From positions 1 to 64,000 of the forward strand of contig JAPPNK010000029.1 of NCBI GenBank assembly GCA_028818695.1: a stretch of DNA of 64,000 nt, read 5' to 3'. The notes below the pieces were generated by a model, which saw only the letters and a list, made by a program, of their open reading frames with translations, was not told where the DNA came from and did not search any database. This stretch comes from Candidatus Poribacteria bacterium (GTDB taxonomy: Bacteria; Poribacteria; WGA-4E; GCA-2687025). Below are positions 9,001 through 17,590 of the stretch, in pieces (the stretch's first letter is position 1; every line of letters starts with the position of its first letter). Both the position numbers and the translations under genes were made by a program.

Positions 9001-12000
9001 ACCGGGCGACGACGGCGGCTATCTGACGGCCGCCTGGGAAGCGTCCCCCGCGCCCGATTTTCTGGAATACCGCGTTTATCTGTCGCGGACGCCGTTCGAC
9101 CTGTTAAAAACGGCCGCAGAGCAGAGCGCCGCCGCCGCACAGTTGCCCGACCGGCGCCTCACCGCAGCGAGCGTCCCGACTCCCATCGACGGAGCGGACC
9201 TGTACGCCGCCGTCACAGCGGTCGACCGCGCCGGCAACGAGTCGCGCCTCGCGCTGGAGAGCGTTGTCGGTCCGACGCGCTCCGTCTCCAACCCGCCCCC
9301 TGTCGACAGCGGAGGTCTGCGCATCTTGTCGGGACCTTTCGGCGCTGTACATACAGGCTCTGCAGCGTTTCGCTGGTCGCGTTTTGCGGACGGGAAACCG
9401 ATTCGAGGCTTTCGTTTTAAGGTGGATGAAGGAGCCTATCAATACACGGCTTCCAATGAGGCGCTGCTGGTTGACCTGCCCCCTGGCGAGCGTCTTTTTT
9501 CGGTGGAGCCTGCGGACGGGAGCCTTCCGCCGGCTGTGCGCCGTTTCACATTTGATCCGATACAGACGCGGGAGCGGGAACCGAACAGCTCCCCCGCCGG
9601 CGCGCAGCCCGCTCCGTTCGGCGCTGAGATCGCCGGCGATCTGGAAGAAGGCGGCGCCGACTGGTTCCGCTTTCATCTTTCGGAAGCGGGACCGGCGGGC
9701 GTACGGCTCACGCGGCGCGCCGCCGGACAGACGCGCGCGACGCTCTTTTTGCCTTTTTCGTTGGCTGAAGAGGACGCCGCGGCGCAGATATTCGCCGACG
9801 GAGGCGCCGATCCGCATGCCTACGCCTCCGCTGGACTTCCCCCCGGCGAGCTGCTTGTCCGCGTCGACGGCGACCCTGGGCCGTATGAGCTTGCCCTTTC
9901 CCAAAGCCGGCCGACGCCTGGAGCCGTATGGGAGACGGAGCCGAACGGAACGCCTCTGCGGGCGAACGCCGTTTCAGGCGGCGCCGTAGAAATTTCAGGC
10001 GCGGCAAATCTGCCGAACGACGAGGATTGGTTCCGATGGGAAGAAACGGACGGCGGGGAGCGCGTATGGACGGTCGCCGCCGCCTCAGGACAGGTGGAAT
10101 TTTACCAAGAAATAGACGGACAGCTTGAGCTGTTTGGCGAGTTGAACGGAACCGCGCAAACGCCGCCGTCCAGCCTTGCCGCGGGCGCGTACTACATCAA
10201 GGCGGTTGGAACAGGCGTATCGCCCTACCAGATTCGCATTGAACAGCGTCCCGCGCCCGACGGCCAACGGCGCGAAAAAGAGCCGAACGGCAGTCCCCAA
10301 ACCGCCCTCTCCCTGCCGCTGAACGCCGAAACTCAGGGCGCCGTATGGGGCAAATCCGACGAGGACTGGTTCAGCCTTTCGGTCGATGCGTCGGCGGGCG
10401 CAGGAGTTCTCGCGGTATTGGAGGGGGCGCAGACGACGCGGCTTGAGGCGCTGTCGGAGGAAAACGCGCCGGTCGGCCTCCTGTTGAACGCGCATGCCGT
10501 ATGGATTTCCGCCGACGCGCGCTCTCTCTACCTGCGCGTCTCCTCCAGTCAGCCTGAACCGTATCGACTCGCCGCCTACTGGATCGAACGCGCCGACCAT
10601 GACGGATTCAAGCCGATCGGGCTGGGCGGAACCTTGAGCGCCGCCATGACCGCCCCGTCCGGATGGAGCGTATCCGCCTTCATAGAAGGAACTGCCGTTC
10701 AGTTTCCGCTTCTGGGGGACGGAGCCGGGAATTACGCCGGCTCCTACGAGGTTCAACAGGGCGATGATGCCGAAAACGCTTCGCTCATCGTGCGCGTTTC
10801 GTCCGACTCCCCCGCGCTGCGCTTCGCGGCGGAACGGCCGATGGATCGGCGCGTTACAATCGACACGAAGCCGCCCGCCATTTTCGGCGCCCGGCACAAC
10901 GCCGACAAGCCGCTCCGCGCAGGCGAGCGCGTCGACATCTCCGTCCGCTCCGAGACGGGCGCGGCGGCGTATGCAATTCTCACCGACGGCATTTTTGAAG
11001 CGGTCGTTATCCTTACAGAAAACGAAGAGCAGCCAGGGTTATACGAAGGCTCCTACGAAGCGCGCCCCGGCGACGCCATGACAAACGGAACCGCAACCGC
11101 CTATGTGGAGGACGCTGTCGGAAACTTGGCGAGCCGAGAGACGCCCGCCCCGATCGACATCGACACGACTCCCCCCGCTGTATACAGCGTTCGGCATGAC
11201 GCCGACTCGGCTCTTGGGGCAGGGAGCGTTTTGACCGTCGAGGCGGAGGGGGAACCAGGCGCCGACGCCCGCTTTCATATCGAAGGCGTCCGAGAAGACG
11301 TCCCGATGACGGAGATGGCGGAGGGTTTTTACACAGGCTCCGCGGCGATCTTTCCAAACGACAACGCGGAGGCCGCCGTCGTCACGGTCGTTCTTGTCGA
11401 CGCTGCAGGCAATGAAGCGTCGTTGGCGGCTCCGTTCCCCGCAGCCATCGACACGGTTCCGCCTCGTATCGACTCTGTATCGCATGACGCCGACCAGCCG
11501 CTCGCCAAAGGCGCCCTATTGACGGTTCAACTTCAAGGGGAGCCGGGGGGCAAGGCGTCCTTCGACATCGGAACGGCAAGGCTCGGCATTCCGATGTTTG
11601 ACGACGGAGCCGGCGCCGATCTGGAGCCGTTTGACGGGCTGTATGTCGGCGAATACGCCGTTCAGGACGCCGATCATCTCATTGATCAAACGGTGACAGG
11701 GCGCCTTGAAGACGCGAACGGCAACCGCGCCTCATTGACGGCGGCGCGCCGCGTTACGCTAGACGCTGTCGCGCCTGCGCCCGTCATGGCTCTGCGCATC
11801 GCGGACGCTCCGAACGATCAGGGGAACGTTTTGACCTTGACATGGGAATGGAGCGGCGACGCGCGCGACATTCACCGATTTTATGTGTACCGCGAAACAT
11901 ATCCGATTCTCAGCGTCCGAGGGCTGATACCTGCGGCGAAGTGGGCGGCGGAAAGCGGCGGAAGCTCCTACACGCTGGATCTGGACGCGCCCATCAACAA

Positions 12001-13519
12001 CGCGGACTACTACGCCGCGGTCATCGCGGTCGACTCGGCGCGGAACGAGAGCGCGCTTCTCGCCGGCGAATCGTCCGCCGGACCGGCCGCCGCGGTCGAC
12101 AATATCCGCCCCGCCGGACCGTCAAACGCCGCCGCCGAGGACGCGCCGAACGACCAGGGCGGACGCCTGCTGGCGACATGGACGCCCGGTCCCCCGGAGC
12201 CGGACTTTGAGGCGTATGTTCTTTATGTGACGGAGGCTCCGCTTTCCGATCCGCTTCCGCCTGATCTTCGCCCCGCCGCCGTTGTCGGCGACAGCTCCGC
12301 CGCGCAGGCGTTCGTCCCGACGCCCATCAACGCCCCCGGCGAGTCGAATCGGCAGGGACCGTTCTATGTGACCATTCTGACGCGGGATGTGAACGGGAAT
12401 CTGTCCCCCGCGCGTCCAGAGCAGGCGGCGGGACCCGTCTATTCAACGGACGACATCCCGCCCGAAGCGGTGGCAGGCGTCGCCGCCGAGGACGCGCCGA
12501 GCGACAGGGGAGGCATTCTGATTGTCTCGTGGAACGACAACGACGACCCGACGATCTACGAATACCGCGTTTATCTGACGAAAAGCCCCGCGCGGAACGG
12601 CGCGTCTTTAGAAGGCGTTCAACCTGCGCTCGCGGTTCCGCGCCTGCCGAACGCGCCGCGTCCATCGGTTGTTGTCGAGACGCCCGCCAACGATGTTCCG
12701 TTTTATGTGACGGTCGCCGCCTCGGACGGCTCCGCCGGGCCGCCGGCGGTCGGCGTCGGCTCCACCGCGGGACCGGTGCGCTCCGTCGTCAACGAGGCGT
12801 CAACAGACCGCGCCGTTTTGATACGCGCCGGGTTTGACGCGCGCGCGGCGGCGCTGATTCCAGCAGGAGCCGCCCCAGAAGGCGCATGGGTCAACATCGT
12901 TCAACCTGTCGGCGACTCGCTGCTTCAAGCGATGAAAGAGGCGAACGCGAACCTCGCCCGCGCCAACATTGACGACGCCTTTGAAGAGGAGTTGCGCGGC
13001 ACGGCGCGCCTGTTCGTCTCCAACGTCCCGCGCCTATTCCGCCCCGCGACCGTCACGCTCGGCTTCCCCGCCCTGCCGGTCTCCGGCGACTCTGCGGAGG
13101 CGCCGATCATGATCTTCCGTCTGAACGCGGACGCCGTCCCCGCCCGCTGGGAGCTGCTGTCGGACAAGCAGGAGGCGGACATGTCGGCGGGTACCGTTTC
13201 CGCCGAAACGCGCGAGTTTGGGCTTTTCCGCGCCGCGCGTCTAAAGCTGCCCGCCTCGTTCGACCGAGTTGTTGTGTATCCGAATCCGTTCCGCTTGGGC
13301 GGTTTGCCGCTTCGTTTTGAAAATCTGCCGCGCGGCGCCGAGGTTGCGATCTACACGTTGGACGGGCGTCTCGTTCGGCGCCTTGAAAAAAGCCTAGCCG
13401 GGGCGGCAGAATGGGACGGCAGAACGCGCGGGGGAGACCTCGCCGCCACGGGCTTGTATCTATACTCGGCGTCGACAGCGACCGGTCGCCGAGTCGGCCA
13501 AATCTTTGTGATACGGTGA
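6041..13519 (+). CDS. Giant modular secreted protein with C-terminal sorting domain
   Basis: The 2,492-residue product starts at a TTG inside the end of pyrG and has a signal peptide (VKAAALLLCALCVCAEASA). It is a string of extracellular modules. PPC-like domains, recognised by EPNGTP...GDVDVYRF or EDWF patterns, lie near residues 125-180, 365, 1177, 1298 and 1410. Ig-like repeats opening with HNADKPLRAG-type motifs lie near 575, 770, 1613, 1713 and 1810. Fibronectin-III-like units with EDAPND.GG..L.W and Y.VYLS lie near 875, 976, 1910, 2023 and 2140. The last ~85 residues (from VVVYPNPFRLGG to RVGQIFVIR) are a FlgD/Por-secretion-like sorting domain with an AEWDGR motif. No catalytic domain was recognised. 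Probably a surface adhesion or structural protein. The PorV-like gene follows after 8 bases. Confidence 0.9.
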   Translation: MRRDVRLAPVKAAALLLCALCVCAEASAPPDTLPAAGPTDVLRSPDALFEWAGMPDRLDQPVAAYRVRIDGGKPFLTFQNRIALYGIKPGSHAVSVAAVDVNAREDPTPAVWNFRAEYDDLQETAQPGATPQEAQLLQNGIASAVPADDSGGSDWFRIETGRARAVVHVVYRQEDGPPGRVRIYAGSAPLDEEFWVPAVEGTAENSGALAFAFASRRSGWHVRVEGAAAYRLTASVMELPAGIYRADEDSAPVRLSGQESSALILGDSDAAVRAALDIPSPRRLHIGFYRLGASGGAAMDAYAGGSADPSRLAARLSAAPANRQAEAAQTGAAFGEWLLRVQHPPEEAPAPYLIALRLETPANDETLEMEPNGTPASAGEVRVGGSARGTFSFPGDVDVYRFEAPSNGILALSFKGPLSAPASLRLMDRSGSVLTESTGGNLQADLARGEYWIAAESTGAAYEPYALTPFFLYEMRVDADRPARETLPAGAVLRPYLKWRSGGRVWVEIDGIAMPAVPMTDAGGGAYEAALAIPEGAAGKNLRLQARLEMDGAAASVVFPGQFSADGIPPRLDRVWHNASKPLKAGAVLTLRAEGEPNLALEADLTRKDGSLIRGGFLFNQNEMEPGVYEALITVQPHDQTDEGYLRVSAKDAAGNAAVYAIEQPLRIDTVPPRIDSVQASVDGETVRVEARGESGAFGLFSILLPDGPFRTGLPLFEEPAGSGVYVGEYAAAPGEAVENAAARAVLTDAAGNAAEAQTPYDLAFDAAYPFIERLTHNAPAHPMRVGDELSVALEGSPNADAAFSLIDADGETYRGPIPMLETEPGVYTGTYAPADGDLLEDGRVKAELRLSNGKTAERTSERPARLDAEPPSAVLGVSVEDAPGDEGGALLLNWQASAGASRYRIYLSLDPITDISLAEEAERTDSPPALVLTESPGPFYAAVVAEDDAGNLSALRFDEGGSVAGPASPLDNLPPPPVRLSRALDRPGDDGGYLTAAWEASPAPDFLEYRVYLSRTPFDLLKTAAEQSAAAAQLPDRRLTAASVPTPIDGADLYAAVTAVDRAGNESRLALESVVGPTRSVSNPPPVDSGGLRILSGPFGAVHTGSAAFRWSRFADGKPIRGFRFKVDEGAYQYTASNEALLVDLPPGERLFSVEPADGSLPPAVRRFTFDPIQTREREPNSSPAGAQPAPFGAEIAGDLEEGGADWFRFHLSEAGPAGVRLTRRAAGQTRATLFLPFSLAEEDAAAQIFADGGADPHAYASAGLPPGELLVRVDGDPGPYELALSQSRPTPGAVWETEPNGTPLRANAVSGGAVEISGAANLPNDEDWFRWEETDGGERVWTVAAASGQVEFYQEIDGQLELFGELNGTAQTPPSSLAAGAYYIKAVGTGVSPYQIRIEQRPAPDGQRREKEPNGSPQTALSLPLNAETQGAVWGKSDEDWFSLSVDASAGAGVLAVLEGAQTTRLEALSEENAPVGLLLNAHAVWISADARSLYLRVSSSQPEPYRLAAYWIERADHDGFKPIGLGGTLSAAMTAPSGWSVSAFIEGTAVQFPLLGDGAGNYAGSYEVQQGDDAENASLIVRVSSDSPALRFAAERPMDRRVTIDTKPPAIFGARHNADKPLRAGERVDISVRSETGAAAYAILTDGIFEAVVILTENEEQPGLYEGSYEARPGDAMTNGTATAYVEDAVGNLASRETPAPIDIDTTPPAVYSVRHDADSALGAGSVLTVEAEGEPGADARFHIEGVREDVPMTEMAEGFYTGSAAIFPNDNAEAAVVTVVLVDAAGNEASLAAPFPAAIDTVPPRIDSVSHDADQPLAKGALLTVQLQGEPGGKASFDIGTARLGIPMFDDGAGADLEPFDGLYVGEYAVQDADHLIDQTVTGRLEDANGNRASLTAARRVTLDAVAPAPVMALRIADAPNDQGNVLTLTWEWSGDARDIHRFYVYRETYPILSVRGLIPAAKWAAESGGSSYTLDLDAPINNADYYAAVIAVDSARNESALLAGESSAGPAAAVDNIRPAGPSNAAAEDAPNDQGGRLLATWTPGPPEPDFEAYVLYVTEAPLSDPLPPDLRPAAVVGDSSAAQAFVPTPINAPGESNRQGPFYVTILTRDVNGNLSPARPEQAAGPVYSTDDIPPEAVAGVAAEDAPSDRGGILIVSWNDNDDPTIYEYRVYLTKSPARNGASLEGVQPALAVPRLPNAPRPSVVVETPANDVPFYVTVAASDGSAGPPAVGVGSTAGPVRSVVNEASTDRAVLIRAGFDARAAALIPAGAAPEGAWVNIVQPVGDSLLQAMKEANANLARANIDDAFEEELRGTARLFVSNVPRLFRPATVTLGFPALPVSGDSAEAPIMIFRLNADAVPARWELLSDKQEADMSAGTVSAETREFGLFRAARLKLPASFDRVVVYPNPFRLGGLPLRFENLPRGAEVAIYTLDGRLVRRLEKSLAGAAEWDGRTRGGDLAATGLYLYSASTATGRRVGQIFVIR

Positions 13520-13527
13520 GGGAAACG

Positions 13528-14526
13528 ATGCGTTTGTCCGCGCTGGGCGCCTGCTGCGCAATATGGCTCGCTTTTCCATGCTGGCTCTTGGCGGGCGGCT
13601 TGACGGGGCCGGCCGCGCTGAACATGGAGGGAGGGGCGCGCGCCGCCGCGATGGGCGGAGCGTTCACCGCTGTCGCGGACGACGTCTCGGCGCTGTACTG
13701 GAATCCGGCGGGGCTGGGGCAGATTTCGGAGCCGCGTTTTTTGGGAGAGCATCTGGAGTGGGTCGGCGGGATACGGCGCGAATGGGCGGGGTTCGTCCAG
13801 CCTGTTCAAAAAATCGCCAGCGTCGCCGCCGCGGCGTCCATCTTGACCGGCGGGGATGCGCCGCACACAACGCGCAGCTTAGGCGGTTATGAGGAGATAG
13901 GATCGTTTCAGTATTCCTCACGGCATGCGCAGTTTGCCGCGGCGTCGAGGCGGATGGGCGATGTGCGCGTCGGCGGTTCGTTAGAGATTTTTCAGCAGGG
14001 GCTTGATTTTTCATTGAGCGAGACGGCGGGGTCGTCCGATTTTTCTGAGGCGCGTTCGGACGGGTATGCGGTTCATCTCGGCGGAATCTGGCATCCGCCG
14101 GTTCTTGGGTTGAAGGTCGGGGGAACCGTGCGCGGTTTGGGATCGGACACTCTTTTTTACGACGATTCGATACCGCTGCCGCGTCAGTTGCGTCTGGGCG
14201 CGGCGTATGAACGGCAGATCGAGTCGGCGCCGCCGGAGGAGATACCGATAGAGCTGGCGGCGGCTCCCGCGCGCGTTTCGAAGGTGGAATTTTTGACGGT
14301 TGCGGCGGATGTGTCGTTTGAACGGGGAGCGTCGGCTCGACTGCATGCGGGAGCGGAATATGTGTTTCAAAACGGCTTTGCGATTCGGGCGGGCTACCGC
14401 ACCGGCGCGCCGTTGACAGGCGGGTTCGGCTTCGCAGGCAGGTCGTATGAGATCGATTACGCCTTCACGCCGGCGGCGGAGCTCGGGAGCGCGCACAGGA
14501 TTTCGTTCACGCTCCTTTTTCGCTGA
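13528..14526 (+). CDS. PorV/PorQ-like outer-membrane barrel protein
   Basis: The 332-residue protein has a signal peptide (CCAIWLAFPCWLLAGG) followed by the diagnostic start of the PorV/PorQ/UPF0164 family: GARAAAMGGAFTAVADD then SALYWNPAGL. Alternating hydrophobic strands and a C-terminus ending in SFTLLFR with a final aromatic pattern fit a beta barrel. In Bacteroidetes, PorV is the outer-membrane partner of type IX secretion and hands over proteins with the sorting domain. Here the gene directly follows one encoding such a protein, so a role in its export or anchoring is a reasonable inference. The ATG at 13528 is chosen because GTGAGGGAAACG lies just before it and the signal peptide begins there; the longer open frame runs antisense to no known domain. 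Confidence 0.85.
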   Translation: MRLSALGACCAIWLAFPCWLLAGGLTGPAALNMEGGARAAAMGGAFTAVADDVSALYWNPAGLGQISEPRFLGEHLEWVGGIRREWAGFVQPVQKIASVAAAASILTGGDAPHTTRSLGGYEEIGSFQYSSRHAQFAAASRRMGDVRVGGSLEIFQQGLDFSLSETAGSSDFSEARSDGYAVHLGGIWHPPVLGLKVGGTVRGLGSDTLFYDDSIPLPRQLRLGAAYERQIESAPPEEIPIELAAAPARVSKVEFLTVAADVSFERGASARLHAGAEYVFQNGFAIRAGYRTGAPLTGGFGFAGRSYEIDYAFTPAAELGSAHRISFTLLFR

Positions 14527-14616
14527 AGTTTCGTCTGCATAGCCCCATTTAAATCCATTCTATTATGATCGCCGCATTGGCGTACTGCCTGGACGCCTTA
14601 CAGACCTAATGCATAA

Positions 14617-14771
14617 AGTTGGGACATCTGAACAAATAAACCCTTTATTGATGGAAAAGCGTCGCCAACCAGACCGCCATTCCCGCGCAGCATGTCCCTG
14701 TGAAAACGGGGAGCGGGAATCCAGAGGCGTCGCAGAAGCTGCCCGCGTTCGCATTCCGATTTGTCCCAACT
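14617..14771. repeat. 155-bp element bounded by 10-bp inverted repeats
   Basis: AGTTGGGACA (14617-14626) and TGTCCCAACT (14762-14771) are exact inverted repeats. Inside lies the ATTCCCGC...GCGGGAAT hairpin pair (14679-14686 and 14713-14720). It has the shape of a small non-autonomous element or a stem-loop repeat. The surrounding 14527-14785 interval contains no gene that I can support. Confidence 0.45.
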
Positions 14772-14785
14772 AACGCCTTACGGTC

Positions 14786-14857
14786 AGGGTTTACACCTTG
14801 ACCAAATTGAAAGCGATGGGTTATAATCTGGAAGAGTTGGGCATCAATCCGGAATGA
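14786..14857 (+). pseudogene. C-terminal remnant of a paralogue of the 15016 gene
   Basis: The frame reads YTLTKLKAMGYNLEELGINPE-stop when split into its parts (YTLTKLKAMG, then YNLEELGINPE). It closely parallels the end of the protein ending at 15468 (FTPSELEKQG, YNLEDLGIDPE). No start or upstream coding sequence remains, so it is the tail of a deleted or disrupted tandem copy. Confidence 0.6.
14798..14827 (+). promoter_or_regulatory. Sigma-70 type promoter inside the remnant
   Basis: TTGACC (14798-14803) and a perfect TATAAT (14822-14827) are separated by 18 bases and lie 42 bases before the small ORF at 14870. The TATAAT is part of the conserved Gly-Tyr-Asn-Leu codons of the decayed paralogue, so it may be coincidental. 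Confidence 0.4.
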
Positions 14858-14869
14858 GAAGGGGTTCTG

Positions 14870-15046
14870 ATGAAAAAAGTCGGCGACGATACAGCGGAAA
14901 CGGCTGGCGAAAATGAGACCGATGTCCAGAACGCAGCGGCGCCCGCCCAAAGCGGCGATGACGAAAAGCCCGCGCTCACCCCGCTACAGCAGGCGAGGTA
15001 TGACTATTTCGCGAAATGGGACCGGTATGGGCAGAGAATAGGATAG
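14870..15046 (+). CDS. Small acidic protein, or 5' part of a frameshifted gene
   Basis: This 58-codon frame starts at an ATG with AGAAGGGG about 6 bases upstream. The product begins MKKVGDDTAETAGENE, is rich in Asp, Glu and Ala, and ends in a more ordered stretch (LQQARYDYFAKWDRYGQ). It overlaps the next frame (15016-15468) by 31 bases in another phase. Joined by one frameshift near 15030-15046 the two would form a ~195-residue protein whose helical, charged style continues smoothly, so this may be the real amino end of that gene. Whether the break is a mutation, a sequencing error or programmed cannot be told here. No family is recognised. Confidence 0.5.
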   Translation: MKKVGDDTAETAGENETDVQNAAAPAQSGDDEKPALTPLQQARYDYFAKWDRYGQRIG

Positions 15047-15468
15047 AAGCGTCGCGGTTTCAACATGAGCGGGATTACGCTACAAAAGTTCTCAACGAGC
15101 GGTGGGCATATGATTCAGCTCATCCCGACCACCAAAAATTTGAAGCCGAGCAGGCAAGAGCTTGGGATAAGCTGCGAGAAACAAGGGAGGCCATCGCTCG
15201 TTTTTTTGCGCCGGAAGTGATTTTTGATGCCAACGGAAATTTGGAAACTCTTAAAGTGATGGAATTGGTCGGCGGCGAGTTTCCTCCAGAATATCTAGAG
15301 GGTCGTCAACGCGCGCATGACAGAGAGATGGAGATATTAAAGAAGTTCCTTGTGCCTACCCATCTCCGATACGGCATGCTTAGTCCCCAAGGATGGGAGC
15401 CTTTCACTCCAAGCGAATTGGAAAAGCAGGGCTATAATCTGGAAGATCTGGGCATCGATCCAGAATGA
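15016..15468 (+). CDS. Uncharacterised charged helical protein
   Basis: The 150-residue product is charged and mostly helical (residues 15-75, many Glu, Arg and Lys) and I do not recognise a family. It ends in GYNLEDLGIDPE, a tail also found in the remnant at 14786-14857, so the two loci are tandem copies. The ATG at 15016 has no convincing ribosome-binding site and lies inside the 14870 frame, which suggests that translation really starts at 14870 and that a frameshift separates the parts. A hairpin terminator follows the stop. Its composition differs from the GC-rich neighbours. Confidence 0.55.
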   Translation: MGPVWAENRIEASRFQHERDYATKVLNERWAYDSAHPDHQKFEAEQARAWDKLRETREAIARFFAPEVIFDANGNLETLKVMELVGGEFPPEYLEGRQRAHDREMEILKKFLVPTHLRYGMLSPQGWEPFTPSELEKQGYNLEDLGIDPE

Positions 15469-15469
15469 G

Positions 15470-15497
15470 GCGGTGCGACTTCGCCGCGTTTCATTTT
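15470..15497 (+). terminator. Rho-independent terminator candidate
   Basis: GCGGTG (15470-15475) pairs with CGCCGC (15482-15487), allowing one G-T pair, with a six-base loop; GTTTCATTTT follows. It lies 1 base after the stop of the 15016 gene. Confidence 0.5.
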
Positions 15498-15622
15498 AAA
15501 GGTACCTTCTCATAGGAGCGGGGGCAGGTATGCCGACCTGGGTGCCGCTTTGAAAAGAAACTCCATGCGAATCCGCTTATAATACAAGCGCTGCCAGAAG
15601 CCAAAACCTGAAGCGGAGAAAC

Positions 15623-16480
15623 ATGAACCCGAAAAACTTGAACTATATCTGTGAAGAAGGGCGCTGGATCGCCCACGACGGAAACCGCGTCTATGCCGCC
15701 TATCTCATGAACGGAGCCGCCTTGAAGCCGTACATCTCCGTCCTGCCGGCGCCGAGCGGACGCAACCTGCTCGCGGACGCTCCGCACGACCATATCCATC
15801 ACCACGGCGTCTGGTGGGGGCATGGCGACGTCAACGGAGTCACCTTCTACCTAGAGCTGCCAAGCCATCGCCCCGGACGCATTCTCCACCGCGAATACGC
15901 CAACCTCGACCTGAAAAAAGACGCGGTCGGATTCGCGCAAATACTGGACTGGAACGCCCCGACAGGCGAGACGCTCCTTCAAGAAACGCGCCAGATCGCG
16001 CTGCTCTTCAACCGAAACGACGGCTACACGCTCAACCTTGAATCGGCCTACGAGGCGCAGACCGACATCGCGTTCGGAACCACCAAAGAGTCGGCGATGC
16101 CGATCATACGCATGGGGGACGCCTTCAACGGAAAAGCGGGCGGGGCGATTCTCAACAGCGAAGGCGGACGCGGCGAAAAAGAGACCTTTGGACAGCCCGC
16201 CCGCTGGGTCGATTACAGCGCGCCCGTCCCCGAACGATACGGGCGGCACAAGCGCGAAGGGCTAGCCTGCCTAGACCATCCAAGCAACCCGCATCACCCG
16301 AACCGATGGTTCACGCGCGAATACGGACCGCTCTCGCCGCGCGAGGGGCATCTCTTCACAGGCGCCGAAACGCTGCCAAAAGGGGATGTCCTGCGCCTGA
16401 AACACCGCGTCGTCGTCCACAAAGGCGGACCCGAAGAGGCGGATATCGAAGCCGCGTGGCAAGCCTACGCCGACGAATAG
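15623..16480 (+). CDS. DUF6807 / PmoA-like family protein
   Basis: The 285-residue protein belongs to the family often labelled 'methane oxygenase PmoA' (DUF6807), a misleading name because it is unrelated to the particulate methane monooxygenase subunit. The key signature is the His-rich motif DHIHHHGVWWGHGDVNG near residue 55, followed by GFAQILDWNAPTGE and a conserved WVDYSAP block near 195. There is no signal peptide. Such proteins sit in sugar-degradation neighbourhoods of planctomycetes and relatives, and the adjacent convergent isomerase/epimerase gene agrees with that. Biochemical role is unknown. A TATAAT lies at 15578-15583 with no matching -35 at normal spacing. The ATG is preceded by GCGGAGAAAC. 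Confidence 0.85.
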   Translation: MNPKNLNYICEEGRWIAHDGNRVYAAYLMNGAALKPYISVLPAPSGRNLLADAPHDHIHHHGVWWGHGDVNGVTFYLELPSHRPGRILHREYANLDLKKDAVGFAQILDWNAPTGETLLQETRQIALLFNRNDGYTLNLESAYEAQTDIAFGTTKESAMPIIRMGDAFNGKAGGAILNSEGGRGEKETFGQPARWVDYSAPVPERYGRHKREGLACLDHPSNPHHPNRWFTREYGPLSPREGHLFTGAETLPKGDVLRLKHRVVVHKGGPEEADIEAAWQAYADE

Positions 16481-16493
16481 CGTTCTAAAACGC

Positions 16494-17492
16494 TTACTCC
16501 GCAAACTGCGCGTCAAAGGCAATGGCGGACGGTTCAAAGTCGAGCCGCTTCAAAAAGGCGGCCGCTTCCGCCGCGCCATGTTCGCGGTCCATTCCGCTGT
16601 CTTCCCACTCGACCGAGAGGGGGCCGTCATGGCCGATCTCGTTGAGCGCGCGGATGATCTCCTCAAAATCGATGCTGCCGCGCCCGATGGATCGGAAGTC
16701 CCAAAACCGCCGGCTGTCGCCGAAATCGATATGCCCGCCAAAGACGCCCGCCTCTTTCGGCGTCGGCGACCACCATACATCTTTCATATGCGCGTGGTAG
16801 ATGCGGTCGGCGAAACGGCGGATGAACAGCGTATAGTCGACGCCCTGATACCCCAGATGGCTCGGATCGTAGTTGAAGCCGAACGCCTCGCGCCGTCCGA
16901 CCGCCTCCAACGCCTTTTCGGCGCTGACGATGTCGAAAGCGATCTCGGTTGGATGGACCTCTAGCCCAAACTTGACGCCCGCTTCGTCAAAGACGTCCAA
17001 GATCGGGTTCCATCTGTCCGCGAAGTCTTGGTATCCCGCTTCGATCTGGTTGGGCAGGTTTGGGGGAAAGGAGTAGGCGAGCGGCCAGATGCGGCTGCCG
17101 GTGAATCCGCAGACGACGTCGACGCCCAGTTTGGCGGCGGCTCTGGCGGTGTTTTTCATCTCTTCTGCGGCGCGTTCTTGGACGCCGTCCGGGTCGCCGT
17201 CGCCCCAGACGCGGGGGGGCAAAATCTGCTCGTGCCGCGCGTCAATGCGGTCGCACACCGCCTGCCCCGCTAGATGGTTGCTAATCGCAAAACATTTCAG
17301 CCCATGTTTTTCAAGGATGTCCCAGCGCGTTTGGCAGTATCCGTCGTCTTCCAGCGCCTGCTCCACATCGAAGTGGTCGCCCCAGCAGGCGAGCTCCAGC
17401 CCGTCGTATCCGAACTGCTTCGCCTTTTCCGCCATCGTTTCCAGCGGAAGGTCCGCCCATTGCCCCGTAAACAAGGTGATCGGCCGCGCCAT
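16494..17492 (-). CDS. Sugar phosphate isomerase/epimerase (TIM barrel)
   Basis: The 332-residue protein has the AP-endonuclease-2-like TIM barrel of sugar-phosphate isomerases and epimerases. The first strand reads [18 protein letters not shown]. Metal ligands are seen in order: Glu in [10 protein letters not shown], Asp/His in [13 protein letters not shown], His in [10 protein letters not shown] and Glu in LSVEWED. It probably interconverts keto- and aldo-sugars or their derivatives in the cytoplasm; the substrate cannot be read from sequence. An AAGGAGCGCAAC ribosome-binding site precedes the ATG, and an almost perfect promoter lies at 17542-17570. It converges on the DUF6807 gene with 13 bases between the stops, suggesting a shared theme of sugar breakdown. 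Confidence 0.9.
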   Translation of the reverse strand: MARPITLFTGQWADLPLETMAEKAKQFGYDGLELACWGDHFDVEQALEDDGYCQTRWDILEKHGLKCFAISNHLAGQAVCDRIDARHEQILPPRVWGDGDPDGVQERAAEEMKNTARAAAKLGVDVVCGFTGSRIWPLAYSFPPNLPNQIEAGYQDFADRWNPILDVFDEAGVKFGLEVHPTEIAFDIVSAEKALEAVGRREAFGFNYDPSHLGYQGVDYTLFIRRFADRIYHAHMKDVWWSPTPKEAGVFGGHIDFGDSRRFWDFRSIGRGSIDFEEIIRALNEIGHDGPLSVEWEDSGMDREHGAAEAAAFLKRLDFEPSAIAFDAQFAE

Positions 17493-17541
17493 GTTGCGCT
17501 CCTTTCTTTTTCTAAAAACCGGTCAACTAGACGCTGGGCGC

Positions 17542-17570
17542 ACTATACAGCTGCGCTCTCGAAATGTCAA
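17542..17570 (-). promoter_or_regulatory. Strong sigma-70 type promoter
   Basis: On the minus strand TTGACA (17570-17565), a 17-base spacer and TATAGT (17547-17542) match consensus at 11 of 12 positions. It drives the isomerase/epimerase gene starting at 17492. Confidence 0.7.
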
Positions 17571-17590
17571 CGGCTCAAGCTCTGAGGCAG

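Noticed and set aside
14645-14950. 101-codon minus-strand frame
   Set aside because: It runs antisense through the inverted-repeat element, the paralogue stump and the small ORF; no start signal.
17521-17580. Possible tRNA-like sequence near 17530
   Set aside because: No cloverleaf or T-loop could be formed; the stretch is explained by the isomerase promoter.
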